Shown: positions 52,432-61,197, numbered from the stretch's first letter. The stretch is 64,000 nucleotides of DNA from CAVQZA01 sp963724805 (GCA_963724805.1 CAVRWA010000012.1:62001-126000); one strand, 5' to 3'. Made by a program: numbers and translations. The notes: generated by a model from the sequence alone, not told the origin.

Positions 52432-54498
52432 CTACGGCAGCAGGATCGTGATCGACTTGTGGTAGCCGGCCTCGTGGATGTACGACCAGCCGTCGATCAC
52501 CCGATCCCACACGTCGAGGTAGAAGGTATGGGCGCAGTGCGTCGAGGGCCAGGTGCCGTCGTTCGCCTCCCAGCCGGGCGCGGGCGGGGCCACGACGCCC
52601 GAGATCCCGGCCCAGATCGGTGCCCCGCCGAGGTGGTTCGCGTAGGTGTCCGAGGCCACCGCCGCAGAGGCGTTGTCACCCCACATCGCGCCGAGGTACC
52701 AGCTCTTCAGGTGCCCGTCCGGGTCGCTCGCGGTGACGTCGAACGAGAACTTCGAGCTTCCCGAGGTGACGACCGCACAGGTGCCGACGGCCGCCCCGTC
52801 GTGGAGGATCGAGTTGATCACCGCAGTCGGCCAGCGATTGTCGATCTTCAGCGTCACCGTCCGCCCGGGGTCGGTCAGGTTGCCGATCTCCGACGCCGCG
52901 TTCGCCGCGGAGTAGAGCCTGATCCCGATCGCGTGGAGCGCGTTCGTCAGCGCCGTGCTGTCGGCGTAGTAGCCGAGGAAGTGGTTGTACCAGAGCTCCG
53001 CCGGGCTCCTGACCGCGTAGAACCCCGTCGCGCTCGGCGTGACGGTACGGAGCACGAACCTGCTCGTCGGGTTGTCCCACCGATAGTCGCTGAACGGCTG
53101 TCGCTGCTCGACGCCGTCGATGAACACCTTGTAGTACCGGGCGCCCTCGGCGTAGGCGCGGTCGTGGTTGATCATCGCCGGCAGCGATCCGCCGAACGGC
53201 GAGTCCTTCACCTGGAAGAAGTAGCCGGGGTCGGTCGTCGCGTAACCGCCGACGATTTCGGTCGCCGGCACGTGGCCGATGCCCAGCATGATGTCGCCCG
53301 ACGCCCGGTAGATGGAGCTCGCGCCCAGTCTGATCTCGTCGATTTCGCTGTCGCAGCAGACGAGGAGGTCGCTCGCCGCGACGACGGCGACGCTCGAGGG
53401 CCGGAACGGCGTCCCCACGACCAGCTTCGAGATCTGGGCCGGGGCGTGCGTCAGGTCGACGAGCCAGATCTCGTCGCTCGGATCGCGTTCGGTGACGAGG
53501 AACGACCCCTCGCCGGGATCTGACCAGCGCAGGAAGAAGAGCGGTGCGTCGGAGCCGGTGAACAGGATCTCGCGCCGTCCGGTCGAGAGCTCGATCCGGC
53601 TCAGCCTTCCGTGGCCGCCCGCGAGCTGCTCCGTCACGTAGGCGAACGCGGCGTCGCTCGTGACGATGAGCCCGATCGGATTCGTGAGATCGGGCACCAC
53701 CGTTGTCGCTGCTCCGCTGCCGAGGTTGATCCGAAGCAGGCGCCCCGGGCTCGCGAACTCGACCACGTGGGCGACGTTGCGCGCCTCGTCGAGCGAGATC
53801 TGGTGCGGTGCCGTCATCCCGCCGTGGACGACCACCGCGGCCCCGCGATTGGCGTTCGAGAGGTCGACACGGAGCAGGTTGCCGCTTCGCTCGGTCACGT
53901 ACGCGTGCGTCTCGTCGGCCGTCACGACGACGTCCTCCGGCTGGTTGTAGCCGGTGCCGATCACCTGGTAGGCGGAAGCGAGCCGGTATGTCGTCCACGT
54001 GAGATGGAGGTCGTACCCGTAGGAGACGACCTGCACCTTCGCGTAGTTGCCCAGGTTCGTGCGTACCGCGAAGACGTCGCCCGGGGTGAGCAGGTTCGTC
54101 GCGTCGTTGTTGCCGTTGATCCCGTTCGTCCCGTAGGTGAGCGTCTGCAGCACGGCGGGCGTGACGTTTGCGAAGTTGACATGGCCCAGGTTGATGATCC
54201 GTGCGCCGCCGCTGGCCTCGAGGCTGCGCCTGGTCGCGGTGTGCTGCTCCCACCAGACGTCGCCGCTCGTCCCCTCGTGGCCCGCGTCGAAGTCGAAGAG
54301 CCAGGTTCCCCGCAGGGTTGCGGTCCCCGAGGAGACCGTCGCCGCGACCGGTCGCACCAGGCTGAGCCGCGAGAGCCGACCCGCGAACTCGACGAAGATC
54401 AGGTCGTTGTGCGCCTGCCGGTACGAACAGCCGATCGCGCCGCCGAGGCCGGTCGCGCGCTGCTCGGTCGAGGGTGTCGTGAGCACGGGCATGGGCAT
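52432..54498 (-). CDS. Large beta-propeller protein of unknown function (688 aa)
   Basis: Not recognised as a named family. No signal peptide (MPMPVLTTPSTEQRATGLGG). Residues ~60-180 form a Gly/Thr-rich beta region with WLFDFDAGHEGTSGDVWWE; ~195-420 is an NHL/YncE-like propeller (QPEDVVVTADETHAYVTE, APHQISLDEARN, LTNPIGLIVTSDAAFAYVTE); the C-terminal ~200 residues form another beta domain with KSWYLGAMWGDN and THCAHTFYLDVWDRVIDGW. ATG at 54498 has GAGGAGG 6 bases upstream; a 36-base open extension upstream lacks homology. Surface or toxin-like roles are possible but unproven. Confidence 0.65.
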   Translation of the reverse strand: MPMPVLTTPSTEQRATGLGGAIGCSYRQAHNDLIFVEFAGRLSRLSLVRPVAATVSSGTATLRGTWLFDFDAGHEGTSGDVWWEQHTATRRSLEASGGARIINLGHVNFANVTPAVLQTLTYGTNGINGNNDATNLLTPGDVFAVRTNLGNYAKVQVVSYGYDLHLTWTTYRLASAYQVIGTGYNQPEDVVVTADETHAYVTERSGNLLRVDLSNANRGAAVVVHGGMTAPHQISLDEARNVAHVVEFASPGRLLRINLGSGAATTVVPDLTNPIGLIVTSDAAFAYVTEQLAGGHGRLSRIELSTGRREILFTGSDAPLFFLRWSDPGEGSFLVTERDPSDEIWLVDLTHAPAQISKLVVGTPFRPSSVAVVAASDLLVCCDSEIDEIRLGASSIYRASGDIMLGIGHVPATEIVGGYATTDPGYFFQVKDSPFGGSLPAMINHDRAYAEGARYYKVFIDGVEQRQPFSDYRWDNPTSRFVLRTVTPSATGFYAVRSPAELWYNHFLGYYADSTALTNALHAIGIRLYSAANAASEIGNLTDPGRTVTLKIDNRWPTAVINSILHDGAAVGTCAVVTSGSSKFSFDVTASDPDGHLKSWYLGAMWGDNASAAVASDTYANHLGGAPIWAGISGVVAPPAPGWEANDGTWPSTHCAHTFYLDVWDRVIDGWSYIHEAGYHKSITILLP

Positions 54499-54615
54499 GG
54501 CTTCCTCCTCGTCGACGCGAGAGGGCGCACTCGTCCACCGCCGCAAAGCAGGCGGGACACCCGATTGCCCTCGATGCTGGCACCGACGGGGCGGGATTTC
54601 AAGCCGAAGACCGAG

Positions 54616-54876
54616 CTAGGTTCCGAGCTCTTCGACGACGTCGTCCGCGTGCAGGCTCCAGCCCGAGAGGCGGGCGTTCGTCGCGTGCAGCTCCTGCACG
54701 GTCTCGGCGATCGGGTCGGCGATGTCCTCCGCCACGATCCGCGCGGCCTGCTCCTCGTCCTCGGCGAGCACGCGGAGGCGCAGCGCAACGTGCACCTCGT
54801 ATCGGCGCAGCCGTGTCAAGCGTGTCTCCGAGTCAGTTGCCGCATCCGCAGTGCCGTTCAGATCCTTAGACGTCAT
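54616..54876 (-). CDS. Small hypothetical protein translationally coupled to dprA (86 aa)
   Basis: Not recognised. It has a disordered N terminus (~20 residues), then RYEVHVALRLRVLAEDEEQAARIVAEDIADPIAETV and a closing DDVVEELGT; an alpha/beta mix of ferredoxin-like size, acidic. ATG at 54876 overlaps the dprA stop (ATGA), which supports this start over the GTG at 54882. Operon position suggests co-translation with a DNA-uptake protein. Confidence 0.6.
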   Translation of the reverse strand: MTSKDLNGTADAATDSETRLTRLRRYEVHVALRLRVLAEDEEQAARIVAEDIADPIAETVQELHATNARLSGWSLHADDVVEELGT

Positions 54877-55901
54877 CGGCACGGGTTTGGCACTGTTCTA
54901 TCGCCCAAGTGAGGGGTCGGTCGCGCCCGGTAGATCCCGTCCGACGCGACGACGAGCCCTGCCAGCTCGAGCTCGGTGAGCGCGCCCGCCAGCTCGGCGG
55001 CGCCGAGGCCGGTGGTACGGGCCAGCTCGTCGATCCCGGCCGGCGCGTCTGCGAGGCGCTCGAGCACCTGCATCGCCGTGGGCCCCACTGCCGGGGAAGC
55101 CGGAGCGACCGTCACCTCGAGCCCGAACCACTCGAGCACGTCCTCCACCCGGGTCAGCGGGGTCGCACCGAGCCTCAGCAGGGCGTTCGTGCCCGCGGAG
55201 AGCGCCGAGGTGATCTCGCCGGGACAGGCCAGCACCTCGCGCCCTTCTTCGAGCGCGAGGTCGGCCGTGATGAGCGCTCCGCTGCGCTCGCGAGCCTCGA
55301 CGACCACCGTCGCGCGGGCAAGACCGGCGATGATCCGGTTTCGGGCGGGGAACCGCCAGGGCGCGGGCTCCACACCGGGTGCGTACTCGGAGACGACGAG
55401 CCCGTGCTCACCGATCTCCCGGGCGAGGCCCGCGTGGGCAGCCGGGTAGTCGCGGTCGATCCCGCAGCCGAGCACGCCGACCGTCGGCCCTCCCACCTCG
55501 AGTGCGCCCCGGTGAGCGGCGCCGTCGACTCCGCGGGCCAGGCCGCTGACGACGACCAGGCCCGCCGCGGCGAGCTCGCGGCCGAGCATCCGCGCCACTT
55601 CGGCTCCGTATGCCGAGCAGGCGCGGGCGCCGACGACCGCCACCGCCGCCCGCGAGAGCAGCTCGACCTCGGCGGCTCCTCGCAGGAAGAGACCCGGCGG
55701 AGGGTCGTGGATCGCGCGCAGGAGCGGTGGGAAGCCGAGGCCGGAGCGGCTCACGAAGCGCAGTCCCCGGCTTTCGAGCTGCGCGAGGTAGGCGCGCTCG
55801 TCGAAGCGACGGCGGAAGACGGCGAAGCGTGCGGACCGCGGCGGGTCCAGCGTGTGCACACCCGTCTCGGCCGCGAACGCTGCGACCACGAGCTCGCTCA
55901 C
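54873..55901 (-). CDS. dprA: DNA processing protein DprA
   Basis: 342-residue ssDNA-binding RecA loader in transformation. The Rossmann-like core has VAVVGARACSAYGAEVARMLGRELAAAGLVVVSGLARGVDGAAHRGAL, GVLGCGIDRDYPAAHA, SEYAPGVEPAPWRFPARNRIIAGLA and GALITADLALEEGREVLACPG. A C-terminal winged-helix-like region (VLERLADAPAGIDELARTTGL) follows. GTG at 55901 overlaps the comM stop (GTGA). Confidence 0.95.
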   Translation of the reverse strand: MSELVVAAFAAETGVHTLDPPRSARFAVFRRRFDERAYLAQLESRGLRFVSRSGLGFPPLLRAIHDPPPGLFLRGAAEVELLSRAAVAVVGARACSAYGAEVARMLGRELAAAGLVVVSGLARGVDGAAHRGALEVGGPTVGVLGCGIDRDYPAAHAGLAREIGEHGLVVSEYAPGVEPAPWRFPARNRIIAGLARATVVVEARERSGALITADLALEEGREVLACPGEITSALSAGTNALLRLGATPLTRVEDVLEWFGLEVTVAPASPAVGPTAMQVLERLADAPAGIDELARTTGLGAAELAGALTELELAGLVVASDGIYRARPTPHLGDRTVPNPCR

Positions 55902-57358
55902 CGTGTGACGAGCTCCGACGGCGCACGATACGAGAGCGCTTCTGCGACGTGCTCTGCTCCGGCCTGGTCGGCGCCGGCAAGTGCCGCCGCGGTCTGGGCG
56001 ACCCGCGCGACGCGCGCCCTGCCGCGTCCAGACAACGGCAGCCGCTCGACCGCCCGCGCCAGCAGCTCGTCGGCCTCACGGGTGAGCCTGACCGGCTCAC
56101 GCCTCAGCCGTGCCCGAGCCGCCACGACACGCGGCCGCACCGTCGCCGACGGTTCGCCCGGCGCGCCTCCGAGCTCCCGTGCACGGGGGCGGGGCACGGC
56201 GACGACGAGATCGAAGCGGTCGAGCAGAGCACGCGAGAGCTTGTCGCGGAAGCGCGCGAGCCGCTGCGCCGAGCAGGAGCACTCTGCGGCCGGGTCGCCT
56301 CGCGCACCGCACGGGCATAGATTCATCGTCCCGATCAGCTGGAAGCGCGCCGGAAACTGTGCCTGGCCGCCCGCGCGTGCGACGCTGATCACGCCGTCTT
56401 CGAGAGGCTGGCGGAGCGCCTCCAGCGCAGGCCTCGCGAACTCGGCGAGCTCGTCGAGCAGCAGCACGCCGTGGTGGGCGAGGCTCGCCTCGCCCGGCCT
56501 CGGGCCGGGGCCGCCTCCGACGACCGCGGGCGCCGACGCAGTGTGGTGCGGAGCACGGAACGGCGGCGCGGTCACGAGCGGCGACTCTGGGCGGAGCAGT
56601 CCTGCAACGGAATGGATCCGGGTGACCTCGATCGCCTCCGACTCGCCGAGCGGCGGCAGGATCCCGGGCAACCGTCGCGCTAGCATCGTCTTGCCCGTCC
56701 CGGGGGGCCCGGCGAGCAGGAGATTGTGGCCTCCCGCGGCTGCGAGCTCGAGCGCGCGACGCGCACGCTCCTGGCCCCGCACGTCTGCCAGATCGGGCGG
56801 CTCCGGCGCGGCCCTGCCGTTCGGAGGCGGATCGTAGGGCGGCGGGTCGCGCTCGCCGCGGAGGTAGGCGGCCACCTCGGCGAGATGCCGAACCGGCACG
56901 GGCTCGATCCCCGCAAGGGCCGCTTCGGGCGTGGACTCGGCCGCGCAGATGATCCGGGTCAGCCCGGCCGCCCGCGCTCCCTCCGCCACGGCCAGCACGC
57001 CTCCGACGGGGCGGACGCGCCCGTCCAGAGCAAGCTCGCCGATCGCAGCGTGGCGGTCGAGCGTGTCGGCGGGGAGCTGGCGCGAAGCCGCAAGCACGGC
57101 CAGGGCGATCGGCAGGTCGAAGCCAGAGCCTTCCTTGCGGAGCGCCGCGGGAGCGAGGTTGACGGTGATGCGGCGCAGCGGCCATTCGAGCTCGGCCGAG
57201 GCGATCCCACTGCGGACCCGCTCCTTCGCCTCCTGGCAGGCGCGATCGGCGAGCCCGACGATCGCAAAGGCCGGCACCCCCGCCTGGAGGTGCGCCTCGA
57301 CCTCGACGCGGCGAGGCTCAAGGCCGACGAGGGCGTGGGTGAGCGCACGTGCGAGCAC
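55898..57358 (-). CDS. comM: ComM/YifB family Mg-chelatase-like AAA ATPase
   Basis: 486-residue helicase-like AAA protein that promotes branch migration in transformation. N-terminal Lon-like domain: VEVEAHLQAGVPAFAIVGLADRA and LPIALAVLAA. Walker A GPPGTGKT at 217-224, Walker B GVLLLDELAEFA, and the Cys set in NLCPCGARGDPAAECSCS. C-terminal LSGRGRARVARVAQTAAALAG closes the family profile. GTG at 57358; a longer open frame is not supported. Translationally coupled to dprA. Confidence 0.95.
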   Translation of the reverse strand: MLARALTHALVGLEPRRVEVEAHLQAGVPAFAIVGLADRACQEAKERVRSGIASAELEWPLRRITVNLAPAALRKEGSGFDLPIALAVLAASRQLPADTLDRHAAIGELALDGRVRPVGGVLAVAEGARAAGLTRIICAAESTPEAALAGIEPVPVRHLAEVAAYLRGERDPPPYDPPPNGRAAPEPPDLADVRGQERARRALELAAAGGHNLLLAGPPGTGKTMLARRLPGILPPLGESEAIEVTRIHSVAGLLRPESPLVTAPPFRAPHHTASAPAVVGGGPGPRPGEASLAHHGVLLLDELAEFARPALEALRQPLEDGVISVARAGGQAQFPARFQLIGTMNLCPCGARGDPAAECSCSAQRLARFRDKLSRALLDRFDLVVAVPRPRARELGGAPGEPSATVRPRVVAARARLRREPVRLTREADELLARAVERLPLSGRGRARVARVAQTAAALAGADQAGAEHVAEALSYRAPSELVTR

Positions 57359-57431
57359 GCAGCCACGCTACGGCGGCGGGGCGTACGCGACTGTGTCGAC
57401 TTCGTGCCGAAAGCCGCGCTGCGGGCTCTCT

Positions 57432-58343
57432 CTAAGCCTTCGGCTTGACCTCGGACTTCGGCTTGGGCTTGGGCTTCGGCTTTGCCTTCGGTTTCGCCTT
57501 GGCCTTTGCTTTGGCCTTCGCCTTGGGCTTGACCGTCGTCTTGCTCTTGTCCACCACGACGCCTGTCGCCTGCCAGGCGACCGAGAAGGACGTGCCATCT
57601 GCCGAGAGGTCGGAAGGGGTGGCTGCGGACGCATACGGCCCTCCACCGAGGCTGATCGACGTGAAGCTCCAGGTCGGATCCGAGATCGTGCCCGAGTACG
57701 TGCTGACGGACGGCGAAGTGACGGTCGTCGCCGCCGAGGAGAAGAGAACGCTGCCGAAGTCCGCCAGCGGGAGCACGGTGCAGCGGCCGGCGACAATGCT
57801 GCTGCACTGCGCCGGCGCCTCGGCGATCCACTCGGCGGAGCTGAGGTCGAGCGAGACGACGGTGTCCTGCCCCGACCAAGTCTGCCCGGTCGTCGTGTTG
57901 GTGAGCTGGAACGAGGCCGTCATTCCCGTCACGCTCACGTCACCGGTGATGGTGTCGCCGGGAGCAACCGTGAGCGGCACGATCACCGGCGGGGCCGGGA
58001 TGATCTCGTACCACGCGTAGTAGACGGCACGGCCGTTCGCCCGGCACTCCGCCGACGTGCCCGCCTGCTCCAGCCCCTGCGCGCCCGGGTTGGAGCCGCC
58101 GAGCCCGATCCAGAAGCTCGAATACGACGCCGTCCTCGAGACGCACGTGGCTGACGGCTGCACCCAGCTTCCCTTCACGTCGGTGAAGGTGGCACCGGGC
58201 GCGGTGACCGCGTAGCCGGCCCAGTTGCTGCTCACAGCGGCGTCCAGGGTCGAGTATGTCGTGTGGGGCGCAGCCGTCGAGGGGGCCGCTGCGACGCCGA
58301 CGACCGCCAGCGCGGCGACGAAGATCGAGAACCTGCGCTTCAT
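57432..58343 (-). CDS. Secreted peptidase A4/G1 (eqolisin)-like protein with Lys/Ala/Pro-rich tail
   Basis: 303 residues. A signal peptide runs to about residue 25 (KRRFSIFVAALAVVGVAAAPSTAA). The eqolisin domain follows: SSNWAGYAVTAPGATFTDVKGSW with candidate catalytic Gln at Q62, SFWIGLGGSNPGAQGLEQAGT, YYAWYEIIPAPP, and a candidate catalytic Glu in LSSAEWIAEAP (about 171). Glutamic peptidases are active at acid pH, and bacterial members are few. From residue 267 on comes a Lys/Pro/Ala low-complexity tail, absent from the fungal enzymes. ATG at 58343. Single gene; no operon partner. Confidence 0.82.
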   Translation of the reverse strand: MKRRFSIFVAALAVVGVAAAPSTAAPHTTYSTLDAAVSSNWAGYAVTAPGATFTDVKGSWVQPSATCVSRTASYSSFWIGLGGSNPGAQGLEQAGTSAECRANGRAVYYAWYEIIPAPPVIVPLTVAPGDTITGDVSVTGMTASFQLTNTTTGQTWSGQDTVVSLDLSSAEWIAEAPAQCSSIVAGRCTVLPLADFGSVLFSSAATTVTSPSVSTYSGTISDPTWSFTSISLGGGPYASAATPSDLSADGTSFSVAWQATGVVVDKSKTTVKPKAKAKAKAKAKPKAKPKPKPKPKSEVKPKA

Positions 58344-58395
58344 GCAGCGACCTAGTGAAGCAGAACCTCCCTAAGAGCCGTGTAAGAAGCGACTC

Positions 58396-59502
58396 TCAGC
58401 CTGCTCGGGCGACGAGCACGTCCTCGTAGAACTCGCCCGCACGGCGGCCCGTGCGGCGGTTCACGTGGCGGCGGTAACGCAGCTCCAGCTCGAGCCCGGC
58501 GCGGGCGAGGATCCCGTCGTAGAGCTCCCGGCGGTCGTGGACGACGATCACCACGCGGGCGCCCGGCCGCAGCACTTCCGCCGAGCGGCGCAGCACGTCG
58601 ACGATCCCGTCCGAATACTCGGCGATCGAGGCGCGGCTCGTCCCGGCTGCCGCCGCGCCGAGCTCGAGCGCCCGCCGGTCCTCGAGGCCGAGGATCTCGT
58701 ACGCGCAGCGGTGCTGCTCGTGGTAGTCGATCAGGCCCGGATAGGGCGGCGAGGTGACGACGCCGTCGAACGGCCCGCAGAGCTCCGTCTCTCGCGCGTC
58801 GCCGTGAACGACCGTCGCGGCCCGGCTGCGAGCCCGCAGCCGGGCGAACTCCTTGACCCGTGCCAGCGTGTCGAGCGCGTAGCGGCGGATGAAGCGATCG
58901 GCCTCGGCGACGGGACGGCAGGTGCGCTTGTGCTTGTGGCACCAGTACTCGCCGACCTGCGGGGCACGCGGGAAGTCGAGGTCGAAGTGCGTCGTCCGGC
59001 GGGCCGACCGCGCCGCGCGGGCGAGCACGACCCTCAGCACGTCGGCATGCTCGTAGTCGGGGATCAGCGAGCGGAAGGCGAGCAGCTCCTCGGCCGCCCG
59101 GGGCTCATACCAGTCGCGCACGTAGGCGGACGGCTTGCCCGGCTCTCCGCTGCGTGAGAGCGCGTCCCGCATGTCGTGCTCGAGCGCGAAGAGGTTGTAC
59201 TCGGCCGTCTTGACCCGCATCAGGAGGCAGTTGAAGGCGGCGACGTCGACGCCGACCGCGTCGTGCCCCGACTCGAGGGCCTGCACGAGCGTCGTCCCCG
59301 ACCCCGCGAAGGGGTCGAGCACGCGCCCGCCCGGGCGCACGTGGCGTACGAGCAGCGCCTCGACGAGCTGCGGCACGTACTTGCCGAGGTACGGGTGGAG
59401 CCGGTGCACGTGCTTCGTGCGGACGCGCTCGGGGAGCTCGCGCTCGGACCACGAGAGCTCGAGGTCGATCTCGGCATAGAGGGCATCCTGCGTCTGGGCC
59501 AC
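58396..59502 (-). CDS. Orphan DNA methyltransferase (N4/N6 amino-methyltransferase)
   Basis: 368-residue SAM-dependent methyltransferase. Motif order gives the class: a target-recognition-like N terminus (KHVHRLHPYLGKYVPQLVEALL), SAM motif I VLDPFAGSGTTLVQALESG near residue 60, and catalytic motif IV VTSPPYPGLIDYHEQHR near residue 250, which fits gamma- or beta-class amino-methyltransferases. No restriction endonuclease is adjacent; the neighbour YraN only resembles one by fold. ATG at 59502. Sits 39 bases after yraN. Confidence 0.85.
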   Translation of the reverse strand: MAQTQDALYAEIDLELSWSERELPERVRTKHVHRLHPYLGKYVPQLVEALLVRHVRPGGRVLDPFAGSGTTLVQALESGHDAVGVDVAAFNCLLMRVKTAEYNLFALEHDMRDALSRSGEPGKPSAYVRDWYEPRAAEELLAFRSLIPDYEHADVLRVVLARAARSARRTTHFDLDFPRAPQVGEYWCHKHKRTCRPVAEADRFIRRYALDTLARVKEFARLRARSRAATVVHGDARETELCGPFDGVVTSPPYPGLIDYHEQHRCAYEILGLEDRRALELGAAAAGTSRASIAEYSDGIVDVLRRSAEVLRPGARVVIVVHDRRELYDGILARAGLELELRYRRHVNRRTGRRAGEFYEDVLVARAG

Positions 59503-59541
59503 GGCCCTGACGGGGTTCGACGGCGCGGGACCGGTTCCTCG

Positions 59542-59865
59542 CTAGAACGCGTCGGCGACCCGCTCCAGCCGTCCGGCACGCTCGGCGACGGCGTCGAAGC
59601 GCACCTCGAGCCCGGTGAGGGCGGGGCGAGCCGCGAGCCATGCCTCGGCGGCGCGGCGCACGCGGCGTGCCTTCTCGGGCCCGATCATCTCGAGCGGGTC
59701 GCCGAAGTCGGGCCCGCCCTTCCCCTTCACCTCGCAGAACACGAGCCGGCGGCCGCGGCGGGCGATCACGTCGACCTCGTTCCCGCCGGCCCAGACGTTC
59801 GTGCCGAGGATGCGGTAGCCGCGCAGGCGGTAGTGCCACACCGCCCGCCGCTCGGCCTTGTTCAA
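59542..59865 (-). CDS. yraN: YraN/UPF0102 endonuclease-like protein
   Basis: 107 residues with a PD-(D/E)XK-type core: LRGYRILGTNVWAGGNEVDVIARRGRRLVFCEVKGKGG, where E-x-D and E-V-K are the catalytic-type residues. Commonly next to rnhB, as here. The start is TTG at 59865, overlapping the rnhB stop (TTGA). Confidence 0.92.
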   Translation of the reverse strand: MNKAERRAVWHYRLRGYRILGTNVWAGGNEVDVIARRGRRLVFCEVKGKGGPDFGDPLEMIGPEKARRVRRAAEAWLAARPALTGLEVRFDAVAERAGRLERVADAF

Positions 59866-60506
59866 GCGGCCGGCGCCTCCTCGTAGCAGAGGGCCTGGAA
59901 CGAGAGGCGGTGGATCTCGCTCGGGCCCCGCTCACGCACGACTGCAGAGTGGCCGGGGGTGATGTAGCCGACGTGCGAGGCGAAGCCGTAGTGCGGGTAG
60001 ACGGCGTCGAAGCGGCGCATCGCTCGGTCGCGGACGACCTTGGCGACGATCGAGGCGGCGGCGATCGCGGCGCTCTTCGTGTCCCCGTCCACGACGGCCC
60101 TGTGCTCGGGCGCGGTCGGGCCGAGGCGGAAGCCGTCGACCAGGCATGCCTGCGCCGGCGGGGAAAGAGCGCGCAGCATCGCGCGCAGGCCCTCGAGGTT
60201 CGAGCGGTGGAGGCCGTTCCGGTCGATGTCGCCGGGCGGGACGATGCGCACTGCGACCCTCGCCGCGCAGTCGAGCACGGCGCGGAACAGCTCCTCGCGC
60301 CGCTCGGGCGAGCACTGCTTCGAGTCGTTCAGGTACGTGAGCCGGCGCACTCGATGCTCGCGCAGCTCCGCGTAGTCGAGCAGGACACCGGCGACGACGA
60401 GCGGCCCCGCGAGCGACCCCCGCCCCGCCTCGTCGGTGCCCGCGACGAAACGAACGCCGAGCCTGCGGTCGAACTGGAGGAGCCTCTGGCCGGTGCGTCG
60501 CGCCAC
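59862..60506 (-). CDS. rnhB: Ribonuclease HII
   Basis: 214-residue RNase H2 that removes ribonucleotides from DNA. Catalytic motif VAGTDEAGRGSLAGPLVVAGV near residue 22, LNDSKQCSPERREEL, VDGFRLGP-Asp region, VVDGDTKSAAIAAASIVAKVVRD, and HYGFASHVGYITPGH. All expected acidic residues are present. GTG at 60506. Between rplS and yraN in the common order. Confidence 0.96.
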   Translation of the reverse strand: MARRTGQRLLQFDRRLGVRFVAGTDEAGRGSLAGPLVVAGVLLDYAELREHRVRRLTYLNDSKQCSPERREELFRAVLDCAARVAVRIVPPGDIDRNGLHRSNLEGLRAMLRALSPPAQACLVDGFRLGPTAPEHRAVVDGDTKSAAIAAASIVAKVVRDRAMRRFDAVYPHYGFASHVGYITPGHSAVVRERGPSEIHRLSFQALCYEEAPAA

Positions 60507-60543
60507 CCGGCGAGCTTACCGCGACCCGCGGCCGGTATCTGTG

Positions 60544-61197
60544 TCAGCTCTGTGCCGGCTCGGGCTCGAGCTCGGCCTCTTCGGCCTCGGGCTCGGCAGG
60601 CGCTTCGGCCTGCGGCTCGGCAGGCGCCTCCGCCTCCGGCTCGGCGGGCGCTTCCGCCTCTGGCTCGGCCTCGACGGCCTCTGCCTCGACCGCCTCGGCT
60701 TCCGCCGCAGCCTCGGCCTCGGCGGCCTCGGACTGCTCCGCGGCGAGCGCCGCGGCGGCCTCCACCTGTTCGGCCTCGAGGGCCTCCGCAGCCCGCTCGG
60801 CGGCGAGAGCGTCCGCCGCCTCGGCGGCCTGGCGGCCTGCCTTGCCCTCGTGCTGGCGCAGCTCGCGGACGCGCGCCTTCTTGCCGACCTTCTCGCGCAG
60901 GTAGTAGAGCTTCGCGCGCTTGACGTCGCCGATCGCGGCGACCTCGATCTTGTCGATCTTCGGCGAGTGGAGCGGGAACGTCCGCTCGACGCCCACGCCG
61001 AACGACTGCTTGCGCACGGTGAACGTCTCGCGCGAGCCGGCGCCCTGACGCTTGAGCACGATGCCCTCGAACACCTGGATCCGCTGGCGCGTGCCCTCGA
61101 TCACCTTGAAGTGCACGCGCACGGTGTCACCCGCCTTGAACTGCGGAATGCCTTTGCGCAGCTGTGCGCGCTCGAGGTTCTCGATGACGGTGCTCAT
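60544..61197 (-). CDS. rplS: 50S ribosomal protein L19 with long acidic Ala/Glu/Pro tail
   Basis: 217 residues; the normal L19 (about 115 residues) is complete: IPQFKAGDTVRVHFKVIEGTRQRIQVFEGIVLKRQGAGSRETFTVRK, FPLHSPKIDKIEVAAIGDVKRAKLYYLREKVGKKARVREL. After about residue 120 an Ala/Glu-rich, then EAPAEP-repeating acidic tail of ~95 residues follows, predicted disordered after an alpha-helical part. ATG at 61197 gives the L19 start; there is no Shine-Dalgarno site, instead CCTCCT precedes the ATG. TTG at 61227 is an alternative start used by some callers. Confidence 0.95.
   Translation of the reverse strand: MSTVIENLERAQLRKGIPQFKAGDTVRVHFKVIEGTRQRIQVFEGIVLKRQGAGSRETFTVRKQSFGVGVERTFPLHSPKIDKIEVAAIGDVKRAKLYYLREKVGKKARVRELRQHEGKAGRQAAEAADALAAERAAEALEAEQVEAAAALAAEQSEAAEAEAAAEAEAVEAEAVEAEPEAEAPAEPEAEAPAEPQAEAPAEPEAEEAELEPEPAQS
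60565..60665 (-). repeat. EAPAEP-encoding tandem repeat in the L19 tail
   Basis: A unit of about 24 bases (GGCTCGGCAGGCGCTTCGGC-like on the plus strand) recurs about four times and codes for the repeated EAPAEPEA peptide. Repeat number could change by slippage. Confidence 0.65.

Noticed and set aside
51406..53523. 705-residue open frame on the plus strand
   Set aside because: Antisense shadow of the FAD oxidoreductase and propeller genes; no motif or ribosome site.
57432..57560. KPKA-type hexamer repeats as a CRISPR or mobile repeat
   Set aside because: They are in frame and code for the Lys-rich tail of the protease; there are no spacers.
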